NCBI GenBank assembly: GCA_966211955.1
Contig: CBIHOF010000007.1
Location: forward strand, 124,001-188,000
Origin: Albitalea sp966211955
GTDB lineage: Bacteria > Pseudomonadota > Gammaproteobacteria > Burkholderiales > Burkholderiaceae_C
Reading direction: 5' to 3'
DNA length: 64,000 nt
Positions 42,716 through 52,109 of this stretch are shown in pieces. The notes below the pieces were generated by a model. That model saw only the letters and a program-made list of their open reading frames with translations. It did no database searches and had not been told where the DNA came from. Each line of letters begins with the position of its first letter. The stretch's first letter is position 1. The position numbers and the translations under genes were made by a program.

Positions 42716-43792
42716 CTACTTCGGCTCCCAGGCCAGGTCGTAGAAATACACCACGAGCTTGTCTTGTGGCACGAAGTTCTTCGCCTCGTATTCGATGGCG
42801 CGCTCATCCACCCGCCGCGGCTTGGACGCGAAGCACACTGACACGATCTGCTGCGGCGTCTTCTTCTCGATGCGCAGCACGAAGCGCTGAATCGGCCCTT
42901 TCCAGTTGCGGCCAGTGCCGAGCACGTACTCGACGTCGCGCAGCGTGAGCCAGAAGCTGCCACGCGCCGCGTCGTCGACGATGCTGTCATGCAGCATGAC
43001 CCCGTTCTCATCCGCGAGACGCCGACGCTGCGCATCGACCTGCCGTGCGGTGGACGCGTCCACGCAGCCTTCCTTCGTGTCGCGATTGCCGAAGTTCGCC
43101 CACGGGTGCCCGGCGAGAAGCGGCTCGCCGCCCGACTGCACCTGGTAGCTCGCACCGACCAGCGGCGTGTAGCTGTGCTCCACCCGCACCTCCTTGTGCG
43201 CCGGGAACACCATCGTCCAGTAGGCCGTCTCCTGCGCTTCCCACTTGGGCCAGCCCTGCGGCGTGATGAGTTCGCGGCGCAGCAGCGTGGGCTTCAACTC
43301 CCCCCAGCAGGCGTTGCCCACCTTGTCTGCCTGGCACTGCAGGCGGTTCACGATGTCGGCGCTTCCCAGGCCTGCCGACAAGAGTTCGCCGGAAATGTCG
43401 CGCCCGCCCATCCAGCCCTTGACGTCGATCTGGGCGGGTTTCTCCACGCCGTCCACCAGGGTCCTGAAGCCGCGCAACGGCCCGACGTTGGCATCCCACT
43501 GCGCCATGCCCGGGTTCCAGCCGAAAGCGGGCATGGGGAAGGCGACCACCGTGTCGATGTCGGCATCGGAGGCGTTGTAGAAGCGGTAGCGAACGGTGAT
43601 GCGGTCCACGCCGATGGTGAGGATCTCCTCACGCATCTCGATGCTTTCGGACTTCTCGAGCTCGAGCCCGCTGCTGCCGATGCGGCCGGTGGAATCGTTG
43701 GCGGCGCTGGGCGGGGGAGCCGCGAGGGCGACGGCTGCCAGCAGCATCCCCACAACGGCACTGCACCGGCGACGCGAAAGAAAGACCTTCAT
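42716..43792 (-). CDS. DUF4424 periplasmic protein
   Basis: 358 aa from the ATG at 43792. Signal peptide (SAVVGMLLAAVALAAP), then the DUF4424 pattern: NDSTGRIGSSGLELEKSESIEMREEILTI, VRYRFYNASDADIDTVVAFPMP and a C-terminal FYDLAWEP. Predicted beta-rich, periplasmic. Function unknown. The open frame continues far upstream over other genes, but only this part is protein-like. Confidence 0.88.
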   Translation of the reverse strand: MKVFLSRRRCSAVVGMLLAAVALAAPPPSAANDSTGRIGSSGLELEKSESIEMREEILTIGVDRITVRYRFYNASDADIDTVVAFPMPAFGWNPGMAQWDANVGPLRGFRTLVDGVEKPAQIDVKGWMGGRDISGELLSAGLGSADIVNRLQCQADKVGNACWGELKPTLLRRELITPQGWPKWEAQETAYWTMVFPAHKEVRVEHSYTPLVGASYQVQSGGEPLLAGHPWANFGNRDTKEGCVDASTARQVDAQRRRLADENGVMLHDSIVDDAARGSFWLTLRDVEYVLGTGRNWKGPIQRFVLRIEKKTPQQIVSVCFASKPRRVDERAIEYEAKNFVPQDKLVVYFYDLAWEPK

Positions 43793-43917
43793 GGGCCGGC
43801 AGCATAGGGTCGCGCCGGGCATCGCCCTGCGAGCGGCCATGAACTTGGCCGCCTGGGTCGCGAAATCAGCCCGCCATGCGTGGCGCGCAGCCGACACGAG
43901 GCCGCCGGACGGGCAGC

Positions 43918-44439
43918 TCAGTCCTTGGTGGCAGGCTTCTGCGCAAACGCGGCCAGCGCATCGCCGGACACGCGGCACAAGCGCCAATCCGGCATCCGCT
44001 TGGCGCCGAACTTCTCGTAGAAGCGGATGGCGCCTTCGTTCCAGTCGAGAACGCACCACTCGAACCGGCCGTAGTTGCGCTCGGCGGCCAGCTTGGCCAG
44101 GCGGGTGAGCATGGCTTCGCCGATGCCCTTGCCGCGGTGCGGGGGCTTGACGAACAGGTCTTCGAGGTAGAGCCCCGGCTGGGCGAGGAAAGTGGAGAAA
44201 TTGGTGAAGTACAGCGCGAAAGCCACGACCGTGCTCTCGCCCTCGCCCACGGCGTCGGCGGGCACTTCGGCCACCATGGCCTCGGCCACGGGCTTTTCGC
44301 CGAACAGGTGCGGGCGCAGCTTCTCGGGCGTGAGCTGCAGCAGGTGGGTCAGGCTTTCGAATTCGGCGAGGTCGCGGATCAGGCCGACGATGGGCGCCAC
44401 GTCGCGCAACTCGGCGGGGCGTATGGTGAATGAACTCAT
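43918..44439 (-). CDS. GNAT-family N-acetyltransferase (diamine-type)
   Basis: 173 aa from the ATG at 44439. It starts FTIRPAELRDVAPIVGLIRDLAEFE, continues YLEDLFVKPPHRGKGIGEAML with the acetyl-CoA loop (RGKGIG) and ends CVLDWNEGAIRFYEKFGAK. The LEDLFV-RG-GIG pattern and length match spermidine/spermine or thialysine acetyltransferase-like proteins. Substrate not proven. Cytoplasmic; stands alone between DUF4424 and a divergent hydrolase. Confidence 0.88.
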   Translation of the reverse strand: MSSFTIRPAELRDVAPIVGLIRDLAEFESLTHLLQLTPEKLRPHLFGEKPVAEAMVAEVPADAVGEGESTVVAFALYFTNFSTFLAQPGLYLEDLFVKPPHRGKGIGEAMLTRLAKLAAERNYGRFEWCVLDWNEGAIRFYEKFGAKRMPDWRLCRVSGDALAAFAQKPATKD

Positions 44440-44593
44440 CCCGGCATTCTCGGCCACTTCGGGCACGGCACACCCCCCAATCTTGAAGGGGTTTCGTTGT
44501 GAATTCGGCGCGGGTTTCGGCCCAGTGCTGTGCGAAGGCCGCGCTGTCACGCGGCCGACAGCGAAATCCGCCGGCCGCTCCTATAGTCCAGCC

Positions 44594-45505
44594 ATGACGT
44601 CTGGCCCCTACCTCGTGCGGCGCGAAGCACGAAGCCGCTTTCTCTCGGTGCGCGGTTTGCGCTATCACCTGCTCGAATGGGGCAATGCGTCGCTCGTCAC
44701 ACCTGAGCGGCCCACGCTCGTGATGCTGCACGGCTGGATGGACGTGGGCGCATCGTTCCAGTTCGTAGTGGACGAGTTGCCCAGCGACCGCCACGTGATC
44801 GCGCTCGACTGGCGCGGCTTCGGCCTGACCGACGCACCCGTGGCCGACTGCTACTGGTTCCCGGACTACATGGGCGACCTGGAGTCGGTGCTGGACCAAC
44901 TGCTTCCCAACCAAACGATCGACCTGCTGGGCCACAGCATGGGCGGCAACGTGGTGATGGTCTACGCCGGCGTGCGGCCCGAGCGCATCCGCCGGCTCGT
45001 CAACCTCGAAGGCTTCGGCATGCCCGAGACCCGGCCGCACCAGGCGCCCAAGCGCTATGCCGCCTGGCTGGACGAGCTCAAGACGCCGCAGGAGCTGCGC
45101 ACCTACGACAGCCTGCAGGCGGTGGCGCAGCGGCTGCAGAAGACGAATCCGCTCCTGAAGGCCCAGCGCGCGGAATGGCTGGCCGGTCATTGGTCGCGCC
45201 GCCGCAATGACGGGCAGTACGAGATCCTGGGCGACCCCGCCCACAAGCGCTCCAACCCGGTGCTCTACCAGAAGGCGGAGGCACTGGAGTGCTGGAAGCG
45301 CATCACAGCGCCGGTCATGTGGGTCGAGGGCGACCAGACGGACGTGAGCAAATGGTGGGGCAACCGCTACCCCCGCTCGGACTTCGAGGAGCGGCTTGGG
45401 GTCCTCGCGAACCTCGAACGCCACGTGCTCTCGCCGGCCGGCCACATGCTGCACCATGACCAGCCCGAGGAATTGGCCCGGCTGCTGGAGGGCTTCCTCG
45501 GGTGA
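44594..45505 (+). CDS. Alpha/beta-fold hydrolase
   Basis: 303 aa, ATG at 44594. Oxyanion HGWMD, nucleophile elbow GHSMGGN, acid candidate in WVEGDQTD and catalytic His in SPAGHMLHHDQPEEL. No signal peptide, so cytoplasmic. Resembles epoxide-hydrolase/esterase relatives; substrate unknown. It lies 54 bp before prfB. Confidence 0.9.
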   Translation: MTSGPYLVRREARSRFLSVRGLRYHLLEWGNASLVTPERPTLVMLHGWMDVGASFQFVVDELPSDRHVIALDWRGFGLTDAPVADCYWFPDYMGDLESVLDQLLPNQTIDLLGHSMGGNVVMVYAGVRPERIRRLVNLEGFGMPETRPHQAPKRYAAWLDELKTPQELRTYDSLQAVAQRLQKTNPLLKAQRAEWLAGHWSRRRNDGQYEILGDPAHKRSNPVLYQKAEALECWKRITAPVMWVEGDQTDVSKWWGNRYPRSDFEERLGVLANLERHVLSPAGHMLHHDQPEELARLLEGFLG

Positions 45506-45559
45506 GCGTGTCAAAATCGCGGGCTCAAAAATCGCAAGCCCCGCAGAAAGACACGCACC

Positions 45560-46664
45560 ATGGACGTCGAACACATCAATGCCATCGGCAACCGCATTGC
45601 CGATCTCGCCCGCCGCACGCAAGACCTCCGGGGGTATCTTTGACTACGACCGCAAAGCTCTGCGGCTGAACGAAGTCAACGCGGCCTTAGAAAACCCCAA
45701 CGTCTGGAACGAGCCCAAGCGCGCCCAGGAGCTGGGACGCGAGAAGCGCTCGCTGGACACCGTGGTCGAGACCATCGACCACCTCACCTCGAATCTCTCC
45801 GACAACGCCGAGCTGTACGAGATGTCGAAGGCCGAGCAGGACTTCGACGGGCTCCTGGCCATCGAGGCCGAGGCCGACAAGCTCGAAACCATCGTCAAGG
45901 ACCTCGAGTTCCGCCGGATGTTCAACAACCCGGCCGACCCGAGCAATGCCTTCCTCGACATCCAGGCCGGCGCCGGCGGCACCGAAGCCTGCGACTGGGC
46001 CAGCATGCTGCTGCGCCAGTACCTCAAGTACTGCGAACGCAAGGGCTTCAAGGCCGAGGTGATGGAAGAGTCCGAGGGCGACGTGGCCGGCATCCGCAGC
46101 GCCACCATCAAGATCGAGGGCGACTATGCCTTCGGCCTGCTGCGCACGGAAACCGGCGTGCACCGCCTCGTGCGCAAGAGCCCGTTCGACTCGTCGGGCG
46201 GGCGGCACACCTCGTTCGCGAGCGTGTTCGTGTACCCGGAGGTGGACGACTCGATCGAGATCGAGATCAACCCCGCCGACGTGCGCACCGACACCTTCCG
46301 CGCTTCGGGCGCGGGCGGCCAGCACATCAACAAGACCGACTCTGCGGTGCGGCTCACGCACATCCCGACGGGCATCGTCGTGCAGTGCCAGAACGACCGC
46401 TCGCAGCACCGCAACCGTGACGAGGCATGGCAGATGCTTCGCTCGCGCCTGTACGAGCACGAGATGCGCAAGCAGATGGCCGAGCAGCAGAAGCTGGAAG
46501 ACAGCAAGACCGACGTGGGCTGGGGCCACCAGATCCGCTCGTACGTGCTGGACCAGAGCCGCATCAAGGACCTGCGCACCAACGTGGAAATCTCGAACAC
46601 GCAGAAGGTGCTGGATGGGGATCTCGACCAGTTCATCGAAGCCAGCTTGAAACAAGGCGTGTGA
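45560..46664 (+). CDS. prfB: Peptide chain release factor 2, with programmed +1 frameshift
   Basis: Codons 1-27 (ATG at 45560) end in CTT TGA (stop at 45641-45643). Slipping one base forward continues in GAC TAC and yields a protein of 367 aa. The upstream GGGGG acts as the internal Shine-Dalgarno-like element seen in prfB genes. The downstream part has the GGQ motif (SGAGGQHINKTDSAVR) and the RF2-type domain 2. RF2 reads UGA and UAA; low RF2 stalls at the UGA and favours the frameshift, giving autoregulation. The stop overlaps the next gene's start (TGATG). Confidence 0.97.
45630..45644 (+). promoter_or_regulatory. prfB recoding site (GGGGG TAT CTT TGA C)
   Basis: The Shine-Dalgarno-like G-run, slippery CTT and in-frame UGA followed by C are in the canonical order and spacing for RF2 autoregulatory +1 frameshifting. 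Confidence 0.95.
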
Positions 46665-47347
46665 TGGCCGTCTCGGCATTCTTGTTCGATCTCGACGGCA
46701 CGCTGATCGACAGCATGCCGCACCACATCGAGGCCTGGAAGTTGTTCCATGAGCGGCGCGGCCTGCCGTACGACGAGGTGGGCTTCTTCATTGCCACGGC
46801 TGGGCGTGCGAACGCCGAGATCCTGCGCACGCTGGTGCCCGGCCATTCGGCGGACGACTATCTCGCCATGGCCGACGAGAAAGAGGCGCTGTACCGCGAG
46901 ATCGCGATGCATGACCTCGAGCTCATCGCCGGCTTCGAGGCCGTTCGTGCAGCCGCTCGTGAACGCGGCCTCAAGCTCGCCATCTGCACGGCATCCACGC
47001 CCGAGAACATGGCGCTGGCCTTCGAGCGCTTCGGCCTCGATGCGCAGATGGACACCGTGGTGAGCCCAGCCGACGGCCTGCGCGCCAAGCCCGAGCCGGA
47101 CATCTTCCTCGAAGCGGCCCGCCGCCTTGGCGTGAAGCCCGAGGAATGCATCGTCTTCGAGGACGCACCGCTGGGCATCGAAGGCGCGCAGCGCGGTGGC
47201 ATGCAGGCGGTGGCGCTCACCACGTCCCTGCCCGATTCCGAGTTCCAGGCGTTCGACAACGTCCTGGCCATCGTCCCGGATTTCAACGCAATCGACGTCG
47301 ACGCCTTGATGCGCGACGCTCACAAGAAGGAGACATCTGATGCGTGA
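46664..47347 (+). CDS. HAD-superfamily phosphatase (subfamily IA)
   Basis: 227 aa, ATG at 46664 overlapping the prfB stop. Motif I FLFDLDGTLIDSM with nucleophile Asp, motif II ICTAST, motif III Lys in LRAKPEPDIFLEAA, motif IV VFEDAPLGIEGAQRGG. The cap domain between motifs I and II is helical. Resembles beta-phosphoglucomutase and sugar-phosphatase relatives; substrate unknown. The 3' end overlaps pepN by 8 bases. Confidence 0.92.
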   Translation: MAVSAFLFDLDGTLIDSMPHHIEAWKLFHERRGLPYDEVGFFIATAGRANAEILRTLVPGHSADDYLAMADEKEALYREIAMHDLELIAGFEAVRAAARERGLKLAICTASTPENMALAFERFGLDAQMDTVVSPADGLRAKPEPDIFLEAARRLGVKPEECIVFEDAPLGIEGAQRGGMQAVALTTSLPDSEFQAFDNVLAIVPDFNAIDVDALMRDAHKKETSDA

Positions 47348-50036
47348 AGGCACTGCACCCCTGGTCCGCCGCGAGGACTACACCGCGCCCGCGTTCTGGA
47401 TCAAGTCCGTCGACTTGAGTTTCGACCTGGACCCGGCCAAGACGCTGGTCATCAACAAGATGCAGCTCGAGCGCAACCTGGACGTGCCCGCGCAGCCGCT
47501 GCGCCTGCATGGCGAAGACCTCAACCTCACGCGCGTGCTCGTGAACGGCGAATCGGTGTCCTTCCGCCATGAAGACGGCATGCTGGTGATCGACTCGCTG
47601 CAAGGCGTGCCCGCGGGCCCCTTCTCGCTGGAGATCCGCAACACCTGCGCGCCCGAGAAGAACACCCAGCTGTCGGGCCTGTACACCTCGGGCGGCGGTT
47701 TCTTCACGCAGTGCGAGGCCGAAGGCTTTCGCCGCATCACCTACTTCCTCGACCGGCCCGACGTGATGGCCGTCTACACCGTGACGCTGCGTGCCAACAA
47801 GCACCAGTACCCGGTACTCCTGTCAAACGGCAACCTGGTCGAGCAAGGCGATCTCGACAACGGCCGCCACTTCGCCAAGTGGCACGACCCCTTCCCGAAG
47901 CCCAGTTACCTCTTCGCGCTCGTCGCCGCCGACCTCGTCGCACGCGAGCAGTGGGTGACCACGCGCTCGGGCAAGAACCACCTGCTGCAGGTGTACGTGC
48001 GCCGCGGCGACCTGGACAAGACCGAGCATGCGATGAACTCGCTGATCGCGTCCGTCGTGTGGGACGAAGCGCGCTTCAAGCTGCCGCTGGACCTCGAGCG
48101 CTTCATGATCGTCGCCGTGGGCGACTTCAACATGGGCGCCATGGAGAACAAGGGCCTGAACATCTTCAACACGAAGTTCGTTCTCGCCAACCCGGCCACG
48201 GCCACCGACACCGATTACCTCGGCATCGAGAGCGTGGTGGGCCACGAGTACTTCCACAACTGGACGGGCAACCGCATCACCTGCCGCGACTGGTTCCAGC
48301 TGAGCCTGAAGGAAGGCCTGACCGTCTTCCGCGACCAGGAATTCAGCATGGACATGGCGGGCTCCGAATCAGCCCGCGCCGTCAAGCGCATCGACGACGT
48401 GCGCACGCTGCGCATGTCGCAGTTTCCGGAAGACGCGGGCCCGATGGCGCACCCGGTGCGACCGGACAGCTACGTCGAGATCAACAACTTCTACACCGCC
48501 ACCGTCTACGACAAGGGCGCCGAAGTCGTGCGCATGATGCAGACGCTGGTGGGCCGCGAAGGCTTTGCGCGTGGCATGACGATGTACTTCGAGCGGCATG
48601 ACGGCAGCGCCGTGACTTGCGACGACTTCGCGCAGTCGATCGCCGACGCGAACCCGCAAAGCGAGCTCGCGCGCCTGCTGCCACAGTTCAAGCGCTGGTA
48701 CAGCCAGGCCGGCACGCCGCGGGTCACCGCGCGTGGCCGCTACGACGCGCCGTCGCGCACCTACACGCTGCTGCTGGAGCAAAGCTGCTCGCCCACCTCC
48801 GGCCAGTCCGAGAAGCAGCCTTTCGTCATCCCGATGGCGATGGGCTTGATCGGCCGCGACGGCCGCGCGCTGGCGCTGCAACTCGAGGACGAGGCCCAGC
48901 CCGCTTCCGGCCGCTTCCCGCAGGAGCGCGTGCTGGTGCTGTCGGAAGCCCGTGAGTTCTTCACCTTCGTCAACGTCGACGAAGAGCCCGTACCTTCGCT
49001 GCTGCGCGGCTTCTCCGCACCCGTGACGCTCGCCGACGGACTGTCGGATGCCGAACTGCTGCTCCTGTTGCAGCACGACACCGACCCGTTCAACCGCTGG
49101 GAAGCTGGGCAGCGCCTGGCCCTGGCGCGCCTCTTGTCCGCCGTGCGCGGCAACGGCGACTTGCAGCTGGACGCGCCCTTCATCGACGCGATGCGCAACG
49201 TGCTCACGCATCCGACGCTGGACGCCGCCTTCAAGGAGATGGTGCTCATCGCGCCGAGCGAGATCTACGTCGCCGAGCAGCTGGAGAGCGTCGATCCGCA
49301 GCGCGTGCATTCCGCGCGCGAAGCGATGCGCATGCAGATGGCGAAGGCGCTTCGCGACGAATGGGCCACCGCCTACGACGCCAACCAGGTGGTGGGCGGC
49401 TACTCACCCGACCCGGTGTCTGTGGGCAAGCGCGGCCTGGCCAACCTGGCCTTGAGCATGCTGTGCCTGGATGCCGTGGCGCGCGGCGACACGGTGTGGC
49501 CCGGCCGCGCCTACCAGCGCTTCAAGGACGCGGGCAACATGACCGATCGCCAGGGCGCACTGTGGGCCCTGCTCGGCTCGCATTCCGAACTGGCCGAGTC
49601 GGCACTGGCGCGCTTCTACGAACTCTTCAAGGGCGAGCCGCTGGTCATCGACAAGTGGTTCACGCTGCAGGCCACCGCGCCCGAGAGCAACGGCCGCGTG
49701 CTGCAGCGGGTGAAGTCGCTCATGAACCACCCGGACTTCACGCTCAAGAACCCGAACCGCGCGCGCAGCCTCATCGCCGCGCTGTGCATGAACAACCCCG
49801 CCGCCTTCCATCGCACCGACGCAGCGGGTTACGTGTTCTGGGCCGACCGCGTGCTGGAGCTCGACGGCATCAACCCGCAGCTCGCCGCGCGGCTGGCTCG
49901 CGTGATGGACCGTTGGAGCCGCCTGGCCGAGCCCTACCGCAGTGCCGCCCGCGAGGCCGTGAGCCGCGTGGCCGCCAAGCCCGATTTGTCCAGCGACGTG
50001 CGAGAGATCGTCACGCGCGCGCTGGCCGACGCCTGA
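47340..50036 (+). CDS. pepN: Aminopeptidase N
   Basis: 898 aa. M1 family: exopeptidase motif GAMENKGLNIFN and zinc site HEYFHNWTGNRITCRDW with the third-ligand Glu in SLKEGLTVFRDQE. The bacterial PepN layout continues with beta-sandwich and all-helical C-terminal domains. Cytoplasmic, cleaves N-terminal residues in the last step of protein turnover. Length close to E. coli PepN (870). Confidence 0.96.
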   Translation: MREGTAPLVRREDYTAPAFWIKSVDLSFDLDPAKTLVINKMQLERNLDVPAQPLRLHGEDLNLTRVLVNGESVSFRHEDGMLVIDSLQGVPAGPFSLEIRNTCAPEKNTQLSGLYTSGGGFFTQCEAEGFRRITYFLDRPDVMAVYTVTLRANKHQYPVLLSNGNLVEQGDLDNGRHFAKWHDPFPKPSYLFALVAADLVAREQWVTTRSGKNHLLQVYVRRGDLDKTEHAMNSLIASVVWDEARFKLPLDLERFMIVAVGDFNMGAMENKGLNIFNTKFVLANPATATDTDYLGIESVVGHEYFHNWTGNRITCRDWFQLSLKEGLTVFRDQEFSMDMAGSESARAVKRIDDVRTLRMSQFPEDAGPMAHPVRPDSYVEINNFYTATVYDKGAEVVRMMQTLVGREGFARGMTMYFERHDGSAVTCDDFAQSIADANPQSELARLLPQFKRWYSQAGTPRVTARGRYDAPSRTYTLLLEQSCSPTSGQSEKQPFVIPMAMGLIGRDGRALALQLEDEAQPASGRFPQERVLVLSEAREFFTFVNVDEEPVPSLLRGFSAPVTLADGLSDAELLLLLQHDTDPFNRWEAGQRLALARLLSAVRGNGDLQLDAPFIDAMRNVLTHPTLDAAFKEMVLIAPSEIYVAEQLESVDPQRVHSAREAMRMQMAKALRDEWATAYDANQVVGGYSPDPVSVGKRGLANLALSMLCLDAVARGDTVWPGRAYQRFKDAGNMTDRQGALWALLGSHSELAESALARFYELFKGEPLVIDKWFTLQATAPESNGRVLQRVKSLMNHPDFTLKNPNRARSLIAALCMNNPAAFHRTDAAGYVFWADRVLELDGINPQLAARLARVMDRWSRLAEPYRSAAREAVSRVAAKPDLSSDVREIVTRALADA

Positions 50037-50062
50037 TTCATCGACTCTCCACAAGAAACTCC

Positions 50063-51073
50063 ATGCCTCGTCACATCAGTCTCACGCAGTACCTCGTCGA
50101 GCAGCAGCGGCAGCACGGCCACATCCCGGCCGAGCTGCGCCTGTTGATCGAAGTGGTCGCCCGCGCCTGCAAGCGCATCAGCATCAGCGTCAACAAGGGC
50201 GCGCTCGGCGACGTGATGGGCAGCGCCGACAGCGAGAACGTGCAAGGCGAGATCCAGAAGAAGCTGGACATCATCGCCAACGAAGTGCTGATCGAAGCGA
50301 ACGAATGGGGCGGGCATCTCGCGGCGATGGCGTCGGAGGAGATGGAAGGCATCTACGTCGTGCCCAACCGTTTCCCGCAAGGTGAATACCTGCTGCTGTT
50401 CGACCCGCTCGACGGCTCGAGCAACATCGACGTGAACGTGAGCATCGGCACCATCTTCTCGGTGCTGAAGAAGCCGGGCGGCCACGAAGGCGTGAGCGAG
50501 CGCGACTTCCTGCAGCCCGGCATCCAGCAGGAGGCCGCGGGCTACTGCATCTATGGCCCGCAGACCACGCTCGTGCTCACCGTGGGCGATGGCGTGGCGA
50601 TGTTCACGCTCGACCGCGAGCAAGGCTCGTGGATGCTCACGCAAGAGGGCATGCGCATTCCCGAGGACACGAAGGAATTCGCGATCAACATGAGCAACAT
50701 GCGCCACTGGGCGCCGCCGGTGACACGCTACGTCGAGGAGTGCCTGGCCGGCAAGTCGGGCGAGCGCGGCAAGGACTTCAACATGCGCTGGGTGGCCAGC
50801 ATGGTGGCCGACGTGCACCGCATCCTCACGCGCGGCGGCATCTTCATGTACCCCTGGGACCAGCGCGAGCCCGAGAAGGCCGGCAAGCTGCGGCTGATGT
50901 ACGAGGCGAATCCGATGAGCTTCATCGTGGAGCAGGCGGGCGGTGCGGCAACGAACGGCAAGCAGCGCATCCTCGACCTGACGCCCGGCAAGTTGCACGA
51001 GCGCGTCGCTGTATTCCTCGGTTCAAAGAATGAAGTGGATCGCGTCACCAGCTACCACCAAGAGACGGTCTAA
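50063..51073 (+). CDS. fbp: Class I fructose-1,6-bisphosphatase
   Basis: 336 aa, ATG at 50063. Metal-site motif LLFDPLDGSSNIDVNVSIGTIFSV, catalytic Glu pair in MASEEMEGIYVV, and C-terminal LRLMYEANPMSFIVEQAGG with KLHERVAVFLGS. Gluconeogenic step from fructose-1,6-bisphosphate to fructose-6-phosphate. It follows pepN by 26 bp. Confidence 0.96.
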   Translation: MPRHISLTQYLVEQQRQHGHIPAELRLLIEVVARACKRISISVNKGALGDVMGSADSENVQGEIQKKLDIIANEVLIEANEWGGHLAAMASEEMEGIYVVPNRFPQGEYLLLFDPLDGSSNIDVNVSIGTIFSVLKKPGGHEGVSERDFLQPGIQQEAAGYCIYGPQTTLVLTVGDGVAMFTLDREQGSWMLTQEGMRIPEDTKEFAINMSNMRHWAPPVTRYVEECLAGKSGERGKDFNMRWVASMVADVHRILTRGGIFMYPWDQREPEKAGKLRLMYEANPMSFIVEQAGGAATNGKQRILDLTPGKLHERVAVFLGSKNEVDRVTSYHQETV

Positions 51074-51082
51074 AACCCTGGT

Positions 51083-51088
51083 TATAAT
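51083..51088 (+). promoter_or_regulatory. -10 element TATAAT of the tRNA-Thr gene
   Basis: A consensus TATAAT begins 16 bases before the mature tRNA 5' end. A clear -35 was not identified; it would lie in the end of fbp. Confidence 0.6.
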
Positions 51089-51098
51089 CGCGGGCTAC

Positions 51099-51174
51099 GC
51101 CGGTGTAGCTCAGTTGGTAGAGCAGCGCATTCGTAATGCGAAGGTCGGGAGTTCGACTCTCTTCACCGGCACCA
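51099..51174 (+). tRNA. tRNA-Thr (anticodon CGT)
   Basis: 76 bases with encoded CCA. Acceptor stem GCCGGTG/CACCGGC, D-loop AGCTCAGTTGGTAGAGC, anticodon arm GCATTCGTAATGC with anticodon CGT reading ACG, T-arm GGGAGTTCGACTCTC. Complete cloverleaf. Confidence 0.96.
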
Positions 51175-51180
51175 AACCTG

Positions 51181-51208
51181 AAAGGGCCTGACGAAAGTCA
51201 GGCCCTTT
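51181..51208. terminator. Terminator shared by tRNA-Thr and the convergent unknown gene
   Basis: 12-bp perfect stem AAAGGGCCTGAC/GTCAGGCCCTTT with loop GAAA, followed by TTGCTTT on the plus strand. The stop codon of the minus-strand gene (51198-51200) lies inside the hairpin arm, so it probably works in both directions. Confidence 0.88.
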
Positions 51209-52053
51209 TGCTTTGTGCCATCGGATGCGTCGAAGCGATTGTCGAAGGCCGGTCGGCCTGAACCGCCCAGGCGTGACGATCGGGAAGCAGGCTGCCGAGG
51301 TGGGAGGCGCCTGCGGCATAGCGGGTTTCCAGAAAAGCCTTGAGGCCCGGCGAATCACCGCGGTAGACGCGGCCATGCGGGTCAGCGGCGATTCCGAAGA
51401 CCGGTGCGACGCTCGAGTGGTACGCCGGGTAGACGCCCAGCTGCCACGCATGATCGATGACCGCCGGCGTGCGAAAGCTTCCATCGCAGCCTTCGATGAC
51501 GCACAGCTCGATGCCGCCGTGCTCTCCACGTTCCCGGCACAGGCGCACGAAGAATGCGTCGATCTGCGACACCGGCGTGTCGTCCTGCCAATGCGCAACT
51601 CCCACCGAGCAGACAGGGCCGATCACGGCGCCACGCAGGGTCGCGATGACGATCAACGAGCGTGGGTCGCCCACGGTGTAGACGCCGCGCACCTCGGCAG
51701 CGCCCGCCAACCGGGCATAGGCTACGCCACCTGGCTCAACGACGCTGGTGCTGTAGTCAAGCCCCGGATAGCGGTCCATCGGTGCAAGCTGCTCAAGGGG
51801 TCGCGGCACGGGCGAGCTCGCCAGGAAGGAAGACAGCTCCGTGCCCGGCCACGGGCATCCCTCGGCATCCCTCGGCATCACCGTCCATCCCCGTCACGTC
51901 GCCATGAGACCCGGTGAGCTCCCATGCCGGCGGTGGGACGGAGCCTGTCCACACCACCGCCTCGCGCAACCAGCGGTGTGAAGACGACAAGCGTTCCTTG
52001 AACGCCTGAAGCAGGCTCGTGAGGCCGTCCTTTGCTTTCGTACCGCAGACCAT
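51198..52053 (-). pseudogene. Unknown gene split by a 10-bp tandem duplication
   Basis: A frame opens at the ATG 52053, with a strong AAGGAG seven bases upstream, and ends early at 51793. A second frame (ATG 51881 to stop 51198) carries on. They meet at two tandem CATCCCTCGG units (51856-51875). Deleting one unit joins them into a single 281-aa protein. The second half looks like a real globular protein (DYSTSVVEPGGVAYARLAG, RSLIVIATLRGAVIG, GIELCVIEGCDG). No family recognised, no signal peptide. It lies 56 bp after a periplasmic binding-protein gene and may share its operon. It could be a phase-variable gene, a fresh null allele or an assembly error. Confidence 0.75.
51856..51879. repeat. 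10-bp tandem repeat causing a frameshift
   Basis: Two full copies of CATCCCTCGG plus a 4-base start of a third. The unit length is not a multiple of three, so gain or loss of one unit switches the reading frame of the enclosing gene. Confidence 0.85.
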
Positions 52054-52109
52054 CGCAACTCCTTCGGTGATGGCCGACCCGTCGCGGTCGGCTTGCGTCC
52101 TCGGTCGAG

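Noticed and set aside
43793..45622. Upstream extension of the DUF4424 frame to 45622
   Set aside because: Runs antisense to the hydrolase and through the GNAT gene; only the part after the ATG at 43792 has a signal peptide and DUF4424 motifs.
51213..51917. Plus-strand 234-codon frame after the tRNA terminator
   Set aside because: Arg/His-rich, no motif, and opposite a minus-strand frame with protein-like sequence.
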